The notes under the pieces were generated by a model. That model had not been told where the DNA came from and did no database searches. It was given only the letters and a program-made list of their open reading frames with translations. A program made the position numbers and the translations under genes. Source: Thalassobacillus devorans (GTDB lineage Bacteria > Bacillota > Bacilli > Bacillales > Halobacillaceae). Taken from it: a DNA stretch of 64,000 nucleotides. This document shows positions 56,746 through 64,000 of this stretch, one piece after another. The DNA is taken from NCBI RefSeq assembly GCF_011761345.1, contig NZ_JAASRY010000002.1, positions 1 through 64,000 of the forward strand, read 5' to 3'. How positions within the stretch are numbered: position 1 is the stretch's first letter; each line of letters begins with the position of its first letter.

Positions 56746-57294
56746 ATGGAAACCGTTTGGTTAGGGGAGTTAGCATCCTTATTTATACTCGCATTCGCAC
56801 TCGGATTGGATGCGTTTTCGGTGTCGTTGGGCATGGGAATGCAGCGGATGCGATTGAAACGAATATTTTTCTTGGGTATGTTAGTAGGTATGTTCCACAT
56901 CCTAATGCCATTTATCGGAATAATTATCGGCAAGCTTGTGTCTGCGCCGTTGAATGATATGACAATGCTGGTCGGAGGACTGTTGTTGATGGGGATTGGC
57001 GCTCACATGTTTTTTTCTTCCTTCCGGGATGATAAAAAGCCCCAGTCGCCTATCGGAATCGGTGTCGTACTATTCGCTTTCAGCGTCAGCCTGGACAGTT
57101 TTTCCGCGGGTCTTAGCCTTGGACTCTCCGGAGTCGGGGTGCTGATGGCGGTATTGATGTTTGGGGTAATGAGCATGGTCCTTACATGGACAGGCTTCCT
57201 GCTTGGGAGGAAAGCGAAAGGATTTCTTGGGGTATATAGTGAATTGCTGGGCGGCAGCATTTTATGTGCCATCGGTCTCAACATGCTGTTCTAA
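56746..57294 (+). CDS. mntP: Manganese efflux pump MntP
   Basis: This 182-residue six-helix exporter belongs to the DUF204/LysE-like group and keeps cytoplasmic Mn(II) low. The membrane Asp motifs FALGLDAFSVSLGMG (about 17-31) and the mirrored AFSVSLDSFSAGLSLGL (about 108-124) show the internal repeat of the family. Its ribosome binding site is inside the terminator stem of ywlC. B. subtilis has it (ywlD) at this position. Confidence 0.9.
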   Translation: METVWLGELASLFILAFALGLDAFSVSLGMGMQRMRLKRIFFLGMLVGMFHILMPFIGIIIGKLVSAPLNDMTMLVGGLLLMGIGAHMFFSSFRDDKKPQSPIGIGVVLFAFSVSLDSFSAGLSLGLSGVGVLMAVLMFGVMSMVLTWTGFLLGRKAKGFLGVYSELLGGSILCAIGLNMLF

Positions 57295-57363
57295 TGTTTC
57301 AAGATTTCTCCTATGGTAAAATAAAAAGATAGAAAAACAGGGATACTAGGAGGAGTTCAGGCC

Positions 57364-57987
57364 ATGAATATACTGTTCGTCTGCACCGGAAATACATGCC
57401 GTAGCCCGATGGCAGAAGCATTACTCAAAAATAAAACCGGCAGTGTGACCGTTCAATCCGCCGGAATTTTTGCCGGAAAAGGAATGCCCATTTCTGATGG
57501 AGCGAAACAAGTGCTGAAAAAACAAGGGATCGAAATCGATCATCAATCCCAGCCTGTAACAACGGATCTGCTGGAATGGGCGGACCTCGTTTTGACGATG
57601 AGCGAACAGCATAAACAGTCACTCGCCATGCAATACGATCAATGGCAGGATAAATATTTTACGCTGAAAGAATATGCAGCCAAAGATCAGGCTTCCGATT
57701 GGGAGGACTTGAAACAGGCTTACACGGAAATCGAAGAGAAACGGATCCAGTTTATCAACAAATATCGGGATGACTATGATGAGGAAACGATGCAGAAGAA
57801 ATTATATGAAGCATTGAAAGATGATTTGGAAGAAATCCATGAGATGGAAAATAACCTCCCGAGTTTTGATATAAGTGACCCGTTTGGGGGAAATGAAACC
57901 ATCTATCAGGAAACGATGAAAGAGATAGAGAAGAATGTCGTCCTGCTTTTGGAAAAACTGGAGGAGAACCCGACCGACGATAAATAA
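57364..57987 (+). CDS. ywlE: Protein arginine phosphatase YwlE with a central insertion
   Basis: This low-molecular-weight phosphatase removes phosphate from protein arginines and so opposes McsB. The P-loop is C7TGNTCR13S, and Thr11 is the residue that selects phospho-arginine. The general acid Asp172 is in DISDPFGG. At 207 residues it is about 55 longer than B. subtilis YwlE (about 150). The extra part (about 106-165) is acidic and helical, between LKEYAAK and DISDPFGG. AGGAGG lies eight bases before the ATG. Confidence 0.88.
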   Translation: MNILFVCTGNTCRSPMAEALLKNKTGSVTVQSAGIFAGKGMPISDGAKQVLKKQGIEIDHQSQPVTTDLLEWADLVLTMSEQHKQSLAMQYDQWQDKYFTLKEYAAKDQASDWEDLKQAYTEIEEKRIQFINKYRDDYDEETMQKKLYEALKDDLEEIHEMENNLPSFDISDPFGGNETIYQETMKEIEKNVVLLLEKLEENPTDDK

Positions 57988-58061
57988 GTAATTTTTCACC
58001 GCTTCCATTTGATCGTCTGACACGTTACAATACTGTTAGTAGATGAAGGAGTGGTGTCAGC

Positions 58062-58502
58062 ATGAAAATTATCCTTGCCTCCGACCATGGAGGAACAAAC
58101 TTACGAAAAGAAGCAGCAGCGGTATTGGAAGAGTTGGGCATCCAATATGAAGATATCGGTTGTGACTGTGAAGGCTCTGTGGACTATCCCGATTACGCGC
58201 TGCCTGCGGCTGAGCGTGTTGCTAGTGGAGAATTCGATAAAGGTATCCTGATTTGCGGTACAGGGATTGGTATGTCCATTTCTGCCAATAAAGTGAAAGG
58301 TATCCGTGCTGCCCTTGTGCATGACTTATTCAGTGCCAAAGCAACACGGGAGCACAATGACTCCAATGTCCTGTGCATGGGCGAGCGTGTCATTGGCCCG
58401 GGACTTGCCGAAGAAATCGTCCGTACCTGGGTGTCGACTGATTATGAAGGCGGTCGTCATGCCAATCGGTTAGGAAAGATTGCCGAATACGAAAATAAAT
58501 AA
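58062..58502 (+). CDS. rpiB: Ribose-5-phosphate isomerase B
   Basis: This 146-residue enzyme of the pentose phosphate pathway interconverts ribose 5-P and ribulose 5-P. It starts MKIILASDHGGTNLRKE and contains DYPDYA and GILICGTGIGMSISANK, where the catalytic Cys is CGTG. GAAGGAG lies before the ATG. It ends at a terminator with the stem GGAGAAGC/GCTTCTCC. Confidence 0.92.
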   Translation: MKIILASDHGGTNLRKEAAAVLEELGIQYEDIGCDCEGSVDYPDYALPAAERVASGEFDKGILICGTGIGMSISANKVKGIRAALVHDLFSAKATREHNDSNVLCMGERVIGPGLAEEIVRTWVSTDYEGGRHANRLGKIAEYENK

Positions 58503-58523
58503 TAGAATAGAAAATAGAGTGTT

Positions 58524-58556
58524 GGAGAAGCCTTATGGATACGCTTCTCCTTTTCC
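58524..58556 (+). terminator. Terminator of rpiB
   Basis: GGAGAAGC/GCTTCTCC then TTTTCC. Confidence 0.75.
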
Positions 58557-58557
58557 A

Positions 58558-58625
58558 CTTTAAGAAAATTTAATATTTTAAAGGGTTAAAGCAACTTTCG
58601 CCGCGATAAGCAAAGGTTTTCTAAC
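58558..58625 (+). repeat. Second short repeat family, copy D
   Basis: CTTTAAGAAAATTTAA and CTTTCGCC...GCAAAGGTTTTCTAA match both halves of the copy at 106-202 with several changes. Confidence 0.4.
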
Positions 58626-58740
58626 ATAGGCCATGGCCCCAGAGGACAAATCTATGATTTTCCTTTTGGAAATGGATCCGGGTCAATGCTAAAATATAAC
58701 AAAGCTTTACATTACATCCTCATGGAGGTGTTCCGGCATC

Positions 58741-59310
58741 ATGAGTAAGGAATCCATCCGGCAAGATGTCCAGAAGCTTGTAGAGGAACTGTCCGCCAGT
58801 AATTATTTGAAAGCTGGGGAACAATTCGTCATTGGCTGCTCGACCAGCGAAATCGCCGGCGAGCGGATCGGCACTTCCGGGAGTGAAGAAATTGCTGCTG
58901 TGTTGTTTGAAGAACTTCAGGGATTGAAAGAGAACGAAGGAGTAGAGCTCGTCTTCCAATGTTGTGAACATTTGAATCGAGCCCTTGTGATGGAACGACC
59001 GACGATGGAAAAACGAGGGTACGAGCAAGTATCGGCTATCCCGGTTCCGAAAGCGGGAGGCGCGATGGCTGCTTACGCCTTTAACCATATGGAAGACCCT
59101 GTCGTTGTCGATGAAATCAAAGCTGAGTCAGGTATCGACATCGGTGATACGATGATTGGCATGCATTTAAAGCGTGTGGCCGTCCCGCTTCGGTTTAACC
59201 AGAAGACGATTGGGAAAGCTCACCTGACAGCTGCTCGCACGAGACCCCGTCTGATTGGCGGCGAACGTGCGGTATATAAGAAACCTCAAGTGGAAGCAGA
59301 TTGTGATTAA
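58741..59310 (+). CDS. ywlG: TIGR01440-family protein YwlG
   Basis: This 189-residue protein of the DUF436 family has GEQFVIGCSTSEIAGERIGT at about 25-44 and a central VFQCCEHLNRALVMERP. It ends with LTAARTRPRLIGGERAVY. The family is conserved in Bacillota and lies before glyA, but its role is unknown. GAGGTG lies 11 bases before the ATG. glyA begins 35 bases after its stop. Confidence 0.87.
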   Translation: MSKESIRQDVQKLVEELSASNYLKAGEQFVIGCSTSEIAGERIGTSGSEEIAAVLFEELQGLKENEGVELVFQCCEHLNRALVMERPTMEKRGYEQVSAIPVPKAGGAMAAYAFNHMEDPVVVDEIKAESGIDIGDTMIGMHLKRVAVPLRFNQKTIGKAHLTAARTRPRLIGGERAVYKKPQVEADCD

Positions 59311-59345
59311 ATCAAATTTGATGGAAATAGAGAGGGGAACTGAAC

Positions 59346-60581
59346 ATGCAACAAGTCAAACAAAGGGATTTAGAAGTATTTGAGGCAATGGAAGCAGAAA
59401 AAAAGCGCCAGCAGGAGAAAATTGAACTGATCGCATCGGAGAACTTCGTTTCTGAAGCAGTCATGGAAGCGATGGGATCCGCTCTGACCAATAAATATGC
59501 GGAAGGTTATCCTGGCCGCCGCTATTATGGTGGCTGTGAACATGTAGATGTTGTCGAGAATCTTGCTCGTGACCGTGCGAAAAAATTGTTTGGAGCTGAC
59601 CATGTCAACGTGCAGGCACATTCCGGCGCGCAGGCGAACATGGCAGTCTATTTTACTATTCTTGAACCTGGCGACACTGTACTTGGTATGAACCTGAATC
59701 ATGGTGGTCACTTGACACACGGAAGCTCTGTCAACTTTAGTGGCAAGCTTTACAATTTCGAAGATTATGGTGTCGATAAAGAGACAGAACAAATCGATTA
59801 TGATGCTGTCCTGGAACGCGCGAAGGAATTGAAGCCCAAATTGATCGTTGCTGGCGCAAGTGCGTATTCCCGCAAGATTGATTTTGCTAAATTCCGTGAG
59901 ATTGCTGATGAGGTAGATGCCTATTTGCTTGTTGATATGGCTCATATCGCTGGTTTAGTAGCTACCGGTCACCATCCGAACCCTGTTCCTCATGCTCATT
60001 TTGTTACAACAACCACGCATAAGACATTGCGCGGGCCTCGTGGCGGTATGATTCTTTGCAAAGAAGAATTCGCTAAGAAAATTGACAAGACCGTTTTCCC
60101 AGGTATGCAGGGTGGTCCACTGATGCACGTTATAGCTGCGAAAGCTGTTTCATTCTATGAAGCACTGCAGGAAGATTTCAAAGCGTACTCTGACCAGGTG
60201 GTTAAAAATGCCAAGCGCCTTGGCGAGTCGTTACAAAAGCATGGTATCCGCATCGTATCTGGCGGTACGGACAACCACTTGCTTCTATTAGATGTACGCC
60301 CATTGAATTTGACAGGTAAAGTGGCGGAAAAAGCACTGGATGATATTGGTGTCACAACCAATAAAAATACCATTCCATTCGATCCGGAAAGTCCGTTTGT
60401 AACTAGCGGTGTCCGTATTGGTACAGCCGCTGTCACTTCCCGTGGCTTTGGTGAAAAAGAAATGGACGAAATTGCAGAAATCATCGCTTTCACATTGAAA
60501 AACCATGAAGATGAAGCGAAGCTGAAAGAAGCAGAAGACCGTGTGCTTCGTTTGACGAATCAATTCCCGCTTTATCAATAA
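59346..60581 (+). CDS. glyA: Serine hydroxymethyltransferase
   Basis: This 411-residue PLP enzyme converts serine and tetrahydrofolate to glycine and methylene-THF, the main one-carbon source. It shows [35 protein letters not shown] and the PLP Lys in [22 protein letters not shown] lies eight bases before the ATG. It ends at a terminator, followed at once by a repeat. Confidence 0.95.
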   Translation: MQQVKQRDLEVFEAMEAEKKRQQEKIELIASENFVSEAVMEAMGSALTNKYAEGYPGRRYYGGCEHVDVVENLARDRAKKLFGADHVNVQAHSGAQANMAVYFTILEPGDTVLGMNLNHGGHLTHGSSVNFSGKLYNFEDYGVDKETEQIDYDAVLERAKELKPKLIVAGASAYSRKIDFAKFREIADEVDAYLLVDMAHIAGLVATGHHPNPVPHAHFVTTTTHKTLRGPRGGMILCKEEFAKKIDKTVFPGMQGGPLMHVIAAKAVSFYEALQEDFKAYSDQVVKNAKRLGESLQKHGIRIVSGGTDNHLLLLDVRPLNLTGKVAEKALDDIGVTTNKNTIPFDPESPFVTSGVRIGTAAVTSRGFGEKEMDEIAEIIAFTLKNHEDEAKLKEAEDRVLRLTNQFPLYQ

Positions 60582-60590
60582 GGTAGAACC

Positions 60591-60627
60591 AAGTCCCGCT
60601 CCGTTTATCGGCAGCGGGACTTTCTTA
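60591..60627 (+). terminator. Terminator of glyA
   Basis: AAGTCCCGCT/AGCGGGACTT followed by TCTT. Confidence 0.82.
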
Positions 60628-61025
60628 TGATGTTTCCGTTACGGTTGAGTGCCTCTGGAGGTCCGGGAAATCACTCGCTTTCCATGGGCGTACGGTGAGC
60701 TTCCTCGGGATAAAGCCCTGCGGGATCTCACCATGTACTATACTCCCGCGGGAGAAGGGGCCAGGTGAGACCCCACAAGGAGTGAAAACGACTGAGGAGG
60801 CTTGCCGGTTCCCCCGCAGGAAAGAAATGAATGCGTAATCGCCTTGGGAGACACGACACGCATAAGCAGAACAGCAAAAGGGAAGTGATTTTTCTTCCCG
60901 TTGATGGACTGCTTATATCGCGAGTGTCTAGGCGATGGAGCTGGAAAGCGAGTAGTTTCCCATCCAGCCCTGACGCTATTATGGTAAAGAACCCCTGATA
61001 TTTCGAAAATCAAGTCTTCGACTTT
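60628..61025 (+). repeat. Composite palindromic repeat, copy 4 (modules fused, with insertion)
   Basis: The left module (from about 60658) runs into the right module at a shared CTCCC near 60742-60747, so the spacer and one end of each module are missing. The right part holds the 118-bp hairpin at 60825-60942. The tail ends TCAAGTCTTCGACTTT like the other copies. The opening CCGTTACGG hairpin is also damaged. Confidence 0.82.
60825..60948 (+). mobile_element. 118-bp MITE-like hairpin element nested in copy 4
   Basis: The inserted 118 bp (60825-60942) lies between direct repeats GGAAAG (60819-60824 and 60943-60948). The sequence and insertion point are the same as in copy 3 (reverse complement), with four differences by eye. 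No reading frame is conserved in it. Confidence 0.75.
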
Positions 61026-61071
61026 CCATCCGTTGTGTTGGATAAGGGGATATTTTCCTTGTTGATGTGCC

Positions 61072-61100
61072 TTGCAGGAATGCATATTATTATGTACAAT
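61072..61100 (+). promoter_or_regulatory. Sigma-A promoter of upp
   Basis: TTGCAG, 17 bases, TACAAT, about 60 bases before the upp start and after the repeat end. Confidence 0.5.
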
Positions 61101-61162
61101 TTGAAGGATGCAAAATTTAAGGGATTTTGGAAAACTACTATTTAATAAGGAGTGGATCGGCA

Positions 61163-61795
61163 ATGGGAAAAGTGTACGTATTGGATCACCCGTTAATCCA
61201 GCATAAGTTGACATACATACGGAAAAAGAGCACAGGTACGAAAGACTTCCGTGAATTGGTAGATGAAGTGGCTGCCTTGATGGCTTTTGAAATTACACGT
61301 GACCTGCCCCTCGAAGAAGTGGAAATCGATACACCAGTAGTGGACGGAGCGAAGGCGAAAGCTTTGAGCGGAAAGAAAATCGGACTCGTACCGATTTTAC
61401 GTGCAGGGCTTGGCATGGTGGACGGAATGCTCCAGCTTATTCCGGCTGCTAAAGTAGGACACGTCGGGTTGTACCGGGATCCAGAAACACTCCAGCCTGT
61501 TGAATACTATGTGAAACTCCCAAGCGATATTGAAGAGCGTGAACTGATCGTTCTCGACCCGATGCTCGCAACAGGTGGTTCTGCGAATGCGGCTATAGAG
61601 TCCTTGAAGAAACGCGGCGCACGCCAGATTCGCCTGATGTGTATCGTTGCTGCTCCTGAAGGTGTCGAAGCTGTACAGAAAGAGCACCCGGATGTAGATA
61701 TCTATCTTGCCGCCCTTGACGAAAAGTTGAACGAAAAAGGCTACATTGTTCCAGGTCTCGGTGATGCCGGCGACCGCTTGTTCGGAACCAAATAA
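61163..61795 (+). CDS. upp: Uracil phosphoribosyltransferase
   Basis: This 210-residue salvage enzyme forms UMP from uracil and PRPP. It starts [20 protein letters not shown] and has the PRPP loop [16 protein letters not shown] (about 130-145) and the uracil-binding C-terminus [17 protein letters not shown]. The ATG at 61163 has AAGGAG nine bases upstream. Order glyA-upp matches B. subtilis. Confidence 0.95.
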   Translation: MGKVYVLDHPLIQHKLTYIRKKSTGTKDFRELVDEVAALMAFEITRDLPLEEVEIDTPVVDGAKAKALSGKKIGLVPILRAGLGMVDGMLQLIPAAKVGHVGLYRDPETLQPVEYYVKLPSDIEERELIVLDPMLATGGSANAAIESLKKRGARQIRLMCIVAAPEGVEAVQKEHPDVDIYLAALDEKLNEKGYIVPGLGDAGDRLFGTK

Positions 61796-61803
61796 AATTA
61801 CTT

Positions 61804-61843
61804 AGAGCTCTGCTTTCTCTTTGATAAGCAGAGCTCTTTTTTT
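61804..61843 (+). terminator. Terminator of upp
   Basis: AGAGCTCTGCTT/AAGCAGAGCTCT with T7. Confidence 0.92.
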
Positions 61844-61958
61844 GCAGGTGAAAAGCCACGACTGGAAAAATAAAAGAAAGTCGCAAATTTAACTTCTCGC
61901 AAAGTATAGCCTGCCCGTTTTTTCAAATAATAGAAGCAACGAAAGGGGCTAGACTACA

Positions 61959-64000
61959 TTGCGATTTCTGTACCTGTTACTCTTCTGCGTAACACTTACC
62001 ATATTACCCGGATTTGAACAACCAGAGGATAAAGAGGAAGTCACGAGAATCATTGAGGTCGATGGTGATCCTCATTTTGTCAAAAGAGATATCGAGCGAA
62101 TGCTTCCTCGCCTGGAAGTGATGGCTGTATATGACACAGTCTTTAATGGGATAGCAGTGAAAGGAAAGCCTGCTCACCTATCCAAATTGAGCAAAATAGA
62201 AGCGATTGTGAACCAGCATCCGGTACAGACTTATCGAACGATGGATGAAAACTTGAATGAGTCGGTACCATTTTTGCTGCAAGAAAACCGTGAAAAACGA
62301 ACAATACCTTTTACAGGAAAAGGAGTGAAGGTCGGAGTCATTGATACTGGCCTTGATTATACACACCCTGATCTTGCTGCCAATTATAAAGGTGGCTTCG
62401 ACGTTTTTGATTTCGATGACGATCCGATGGAGAGTATAGAAGAAAACCCGACCATTCACGGTACTCATGTCGCCGGCGTGATCGGGGCTAATGGCAGGAT
62501 GAAAGGAATCGCACCGGATGTGGAGCTATACGGATATAGAGCGCTCGGTCCCGGAGGTTTCGGAACTTCCGTTCATGTCATTGCTGCTATGGAGGAAGCG
62601 GTAAAAGATAATATGGACATCATCAACCTTTCGCTTGGAAATGACGTCAACGGACCAGACTGGCCGACAAGTGTCGCAGTGGATAAAGCGGTTGAACTTG
62701 GAACAACTGTGGTCGTAGCAGCCGGCAATACAGGTCCGGATGATTGGACAGTCGGCTCACCAGCTACAGCTTCGAAGGCTATTACGGTCGGGGCATCGAC
62801 ACCGCCTTTGAAGATACCCGTACTGATTGATCGTTTTGCGAAAAAAGAGATTCCACTTATCCCGATGATGGGATCAACCGATTGGAAGCTGGACAAACGA
62901 TATCAACTTGTATATGGCGGGGTTGGGGATGAGCCAATCGATAATGCCCAAGGCAAAATTGTCGTCATGAAGCGTGGAATAGTCCCATTTACAGAAAAAG
63001 CTGAGTTAGCTGAGAAAAGCGGGGCAATTGCATTGATTGTATATAATAATGAAGCGGGAGAGTTCCAGGGGGCGATTGATGATGGCTCGATTAACATACC
63101 TGTAGTAGCTGTGTCTGAAGAAGATGGCGAATGGCTGAAGCAGCAGAGTGATTCCTCAAAAACAGGTTGGGTGGACACAGAGTATGTGGATATCGTCGAT
63201 TCGTTGGCGCCTTTCAGCTCCCGGGGTCCTGTTACGGCCAACTGGTCGATTAAGCCGGATATTCTGGCTCCTGGAGTATCCATCAACAGCACAATTCCCG
63301 GCGGTTATCAGAAGCTTCAGGGTACAAGTATGGCAGCGCCACATATTGCGGGGGTGGCAGCTTTAATCAAAGAAGCACATCCAGATTGGCAGCCGAAAGA
63401 TATTAAAACAGCTTTACTATCAACAGCAACCCCATTAAAAAACAAAGAAGGGAAGCTGCTTGCTCCCACGGAACAGGGGATGGGGAAGGTGAATGTTCCG
63501 TCAGCAGTACAGCCTAAACTGCAAATTGATCCTTCCCAATTGAACTTCGGACGCTTCAATAGCAGCTATCCAAAAAAGAAAATCAGGGTCCAGATTAAGA
63601 ACACCAGCAAAAGTTCACAAAAAGTTCATTTTTCACTTCCGAAGAAAAAACATGGCTTGATTTGGGATCTTCCAAAAGCCTTTACACTGGAGCCTGACCA
63701 GTCGAAAAGCATCGAAATTGGACTGAATGTGACGTCTGTTTTCCTTGATAAAGGTCTCCATCAAGGCTGGATCCGCATGGCTGTGCCTGATCAAACGTTT
63801 GATCTACCTTATTTATTCATGCTCGAAACCAGCGATTACCCACGCGCCATGGGCTTTGAAATAGCAGTGTCAGACTTTGATTCTTCCACTTATGACTACC
63901 AATTTTACTTGCCGGAAGACGCTGACAATGTGAAGGTGGACCTGTATAACCCTGATTCGCTCATGCATGAACGGACGCTGTTCGAGCTGTCGGATCAGCA
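61959..64000 (+). CDS. Vpr-like subtilisin-family serine protease (3' end beyond window)
   Basis: This secreted serine protease runs off the window after about 680 codons. It has a signal sequence (RFLYLLLFCVTLTILPG), an I9 propeptide (about 25-95) and an S8 domain with Asp129 (GVIDTGLDYTH), His167 (HGTHVAGV), oxyanion Asn in AAGNTGP and Ser457 (GTSMAAPHIAG). A PA domain is inserted before the Ser (about 310-400), and a beta-rich C-terminal region begins near 515. This layout is that of minor protease Vpr. The TTG at 61959 has GAAAGGGG upstream and starts right before the signal helix. Confidence 0.85.
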   Translation, partial: MRFLYLLLFCVTLTILPGFEQPEDKEEVTRIIEVDGDPHFVKRDIERMLPRLEVMAVYDTVFNGIAVKGKPAHLSKLSKIEAIVNQHPVQTYRTMDENLNESVPFLLQENREKRTIPFTGKGVKVGVIDTGLDYTHPDLAANYKGGFDVFDFDDDPMESIEENPTIHGTHVAGVIGANGRMKGIAPDVELYGYRALGPGGFGTSVHVIAAMEEAVKDNMDIINLSLGNDVNGPDWPTSVAVDKAVELGTTVVVAAGNTGPDDWTVGSPATASKAITVGASTPPLKIPVLIDRFAKKEIPLIPMMGSTDWKLDKRYQLVYGGVGDEPIDNAQGKIVVMKRGIVPFTEKAELAEKSGAIALIVYNNEAGEFQGAIDDGSINIPVVAVSEEDGEWLKQQSDSSKTGWVDTEYVDIVDSLAPFSSRGPVTANWSIKPDILAPGVSINSTIPGGYQKLQGTSMAAPHIAGVAALIKEAHPDWQPKDIKTALLSTATPLKNKEGKLLAPTEQGMGKVNVPSAVQPKLQIDPSQLNFGRFNSSYPKKKIRVQIKNTSKSSQKVHFSLPKKKHGLIWDLPKAFTLEPDQSKSIEIGLNVTSVFLDKGLHQGWIRMAVPDQTFDLPYLFMLETSDYPRAMGFEIAVSDFDSSTYDYQFYLPEDADNVKVDLYNPDSLMHERTLFELSDQ

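Overview
The window looks like a chromosome segment of a low- to mid-GC, endospore-forming member of the Bacillaceae. The gene order follows Bacillus subtilis closely (ywdI-ywdK-gerQ, hemQ-pta-lipL-ywfO-ywgA, ywhB-ywhD-pbpG-speE-speB-ywiB-argS, fadF...rpoE-pyrG-ywjG-spo0F-fbaA-tal-murAB-glpX-rho-rpmE-tdk, prfA-prmC-spoIIR-ywlB-ywlC-mntP-ywlE-rpiB-ywlG-glyA-upp). Sporulation genes (gerQ, spo0F, spoIIR, a pbpG-type PBP, a YhcN/YlaJ-like lipoprotein) support a spore former. Acidic proteins and KGG-repeat hydrophilins suggest a halotolerant genus such as Halobacillus or Virgibacillus, but that placement is inference.

Layout. 0.2-8 kb: an RsbR-type stressosome protein, a three-gene CuA-containing haem-copper oxidase operon, a YwaF-like membrane protein, a Na+-coupled SNF transporter and an acetyltransferase. 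8-16 kb: ywdI/ywdK, gerQ with a decayed cwlJ beside it, hemQ, pta, lipL, and the HD-domain gene ywfO with ywgA. 16-19 kb: three tandem small hydrophilin genes, a dimethylargininase-like gene, ywhB and ywhD. 19-26 kb: a class A PBP divergent from the polyamine genes speE-speB, then ywiB-argS. 26-39.4 kb: xapX, a cardiolipin synthase-like gene, fadF and a beta-oxidation/acyl-CoA mutase operon (thiolase, 3-hydroxyacyl-CoA dehydrogenase, two acyl-CoA dehydrogenases, MeaB, TetR, IcmF). This operon sits between fadF and rpoE, where B. subtilis has only acdA. 39.8-51 kb: rpoE, pyrG, spo0F, central carbon genes, murAB, rho, a type B L31 gene and tdk. 51.8-64 kb: prfA-prmC, spoIIR, the ywl cluster, glyA, upp and the 5' part of a Vpr-like subtilase that runs off the window.

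Non-coding content is the most distinctive part. A family of composite palindromic repeats fills the large intergenic gaps. It has two cloverleaf-like modules with terminal inverted repeats, in six places including a fragment at position 1. Two copies carry the same 118-bp hairpin element inserted at the same site between 6-bp direct repeats, and other copies show a second insertion type and a module-fusing deletion. A second, shorter repeat recurs at four places. Regulatory signals readable by eye include a DnaA-box cluster before ywlC, sigma-H and sigma-F type promoters before spo0F, spoIIR and pbpG, a consensus cre site before the thiolase gene, TetR-type palindromes before fadF and the thiolase operon, and two genes (ywlB, mntP) whose ribosome binding sites lie inside the 3' arm of a terminator hairpin. 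No rRNA, tRNA, CRISPR array, transposase or prophage gene was seen.
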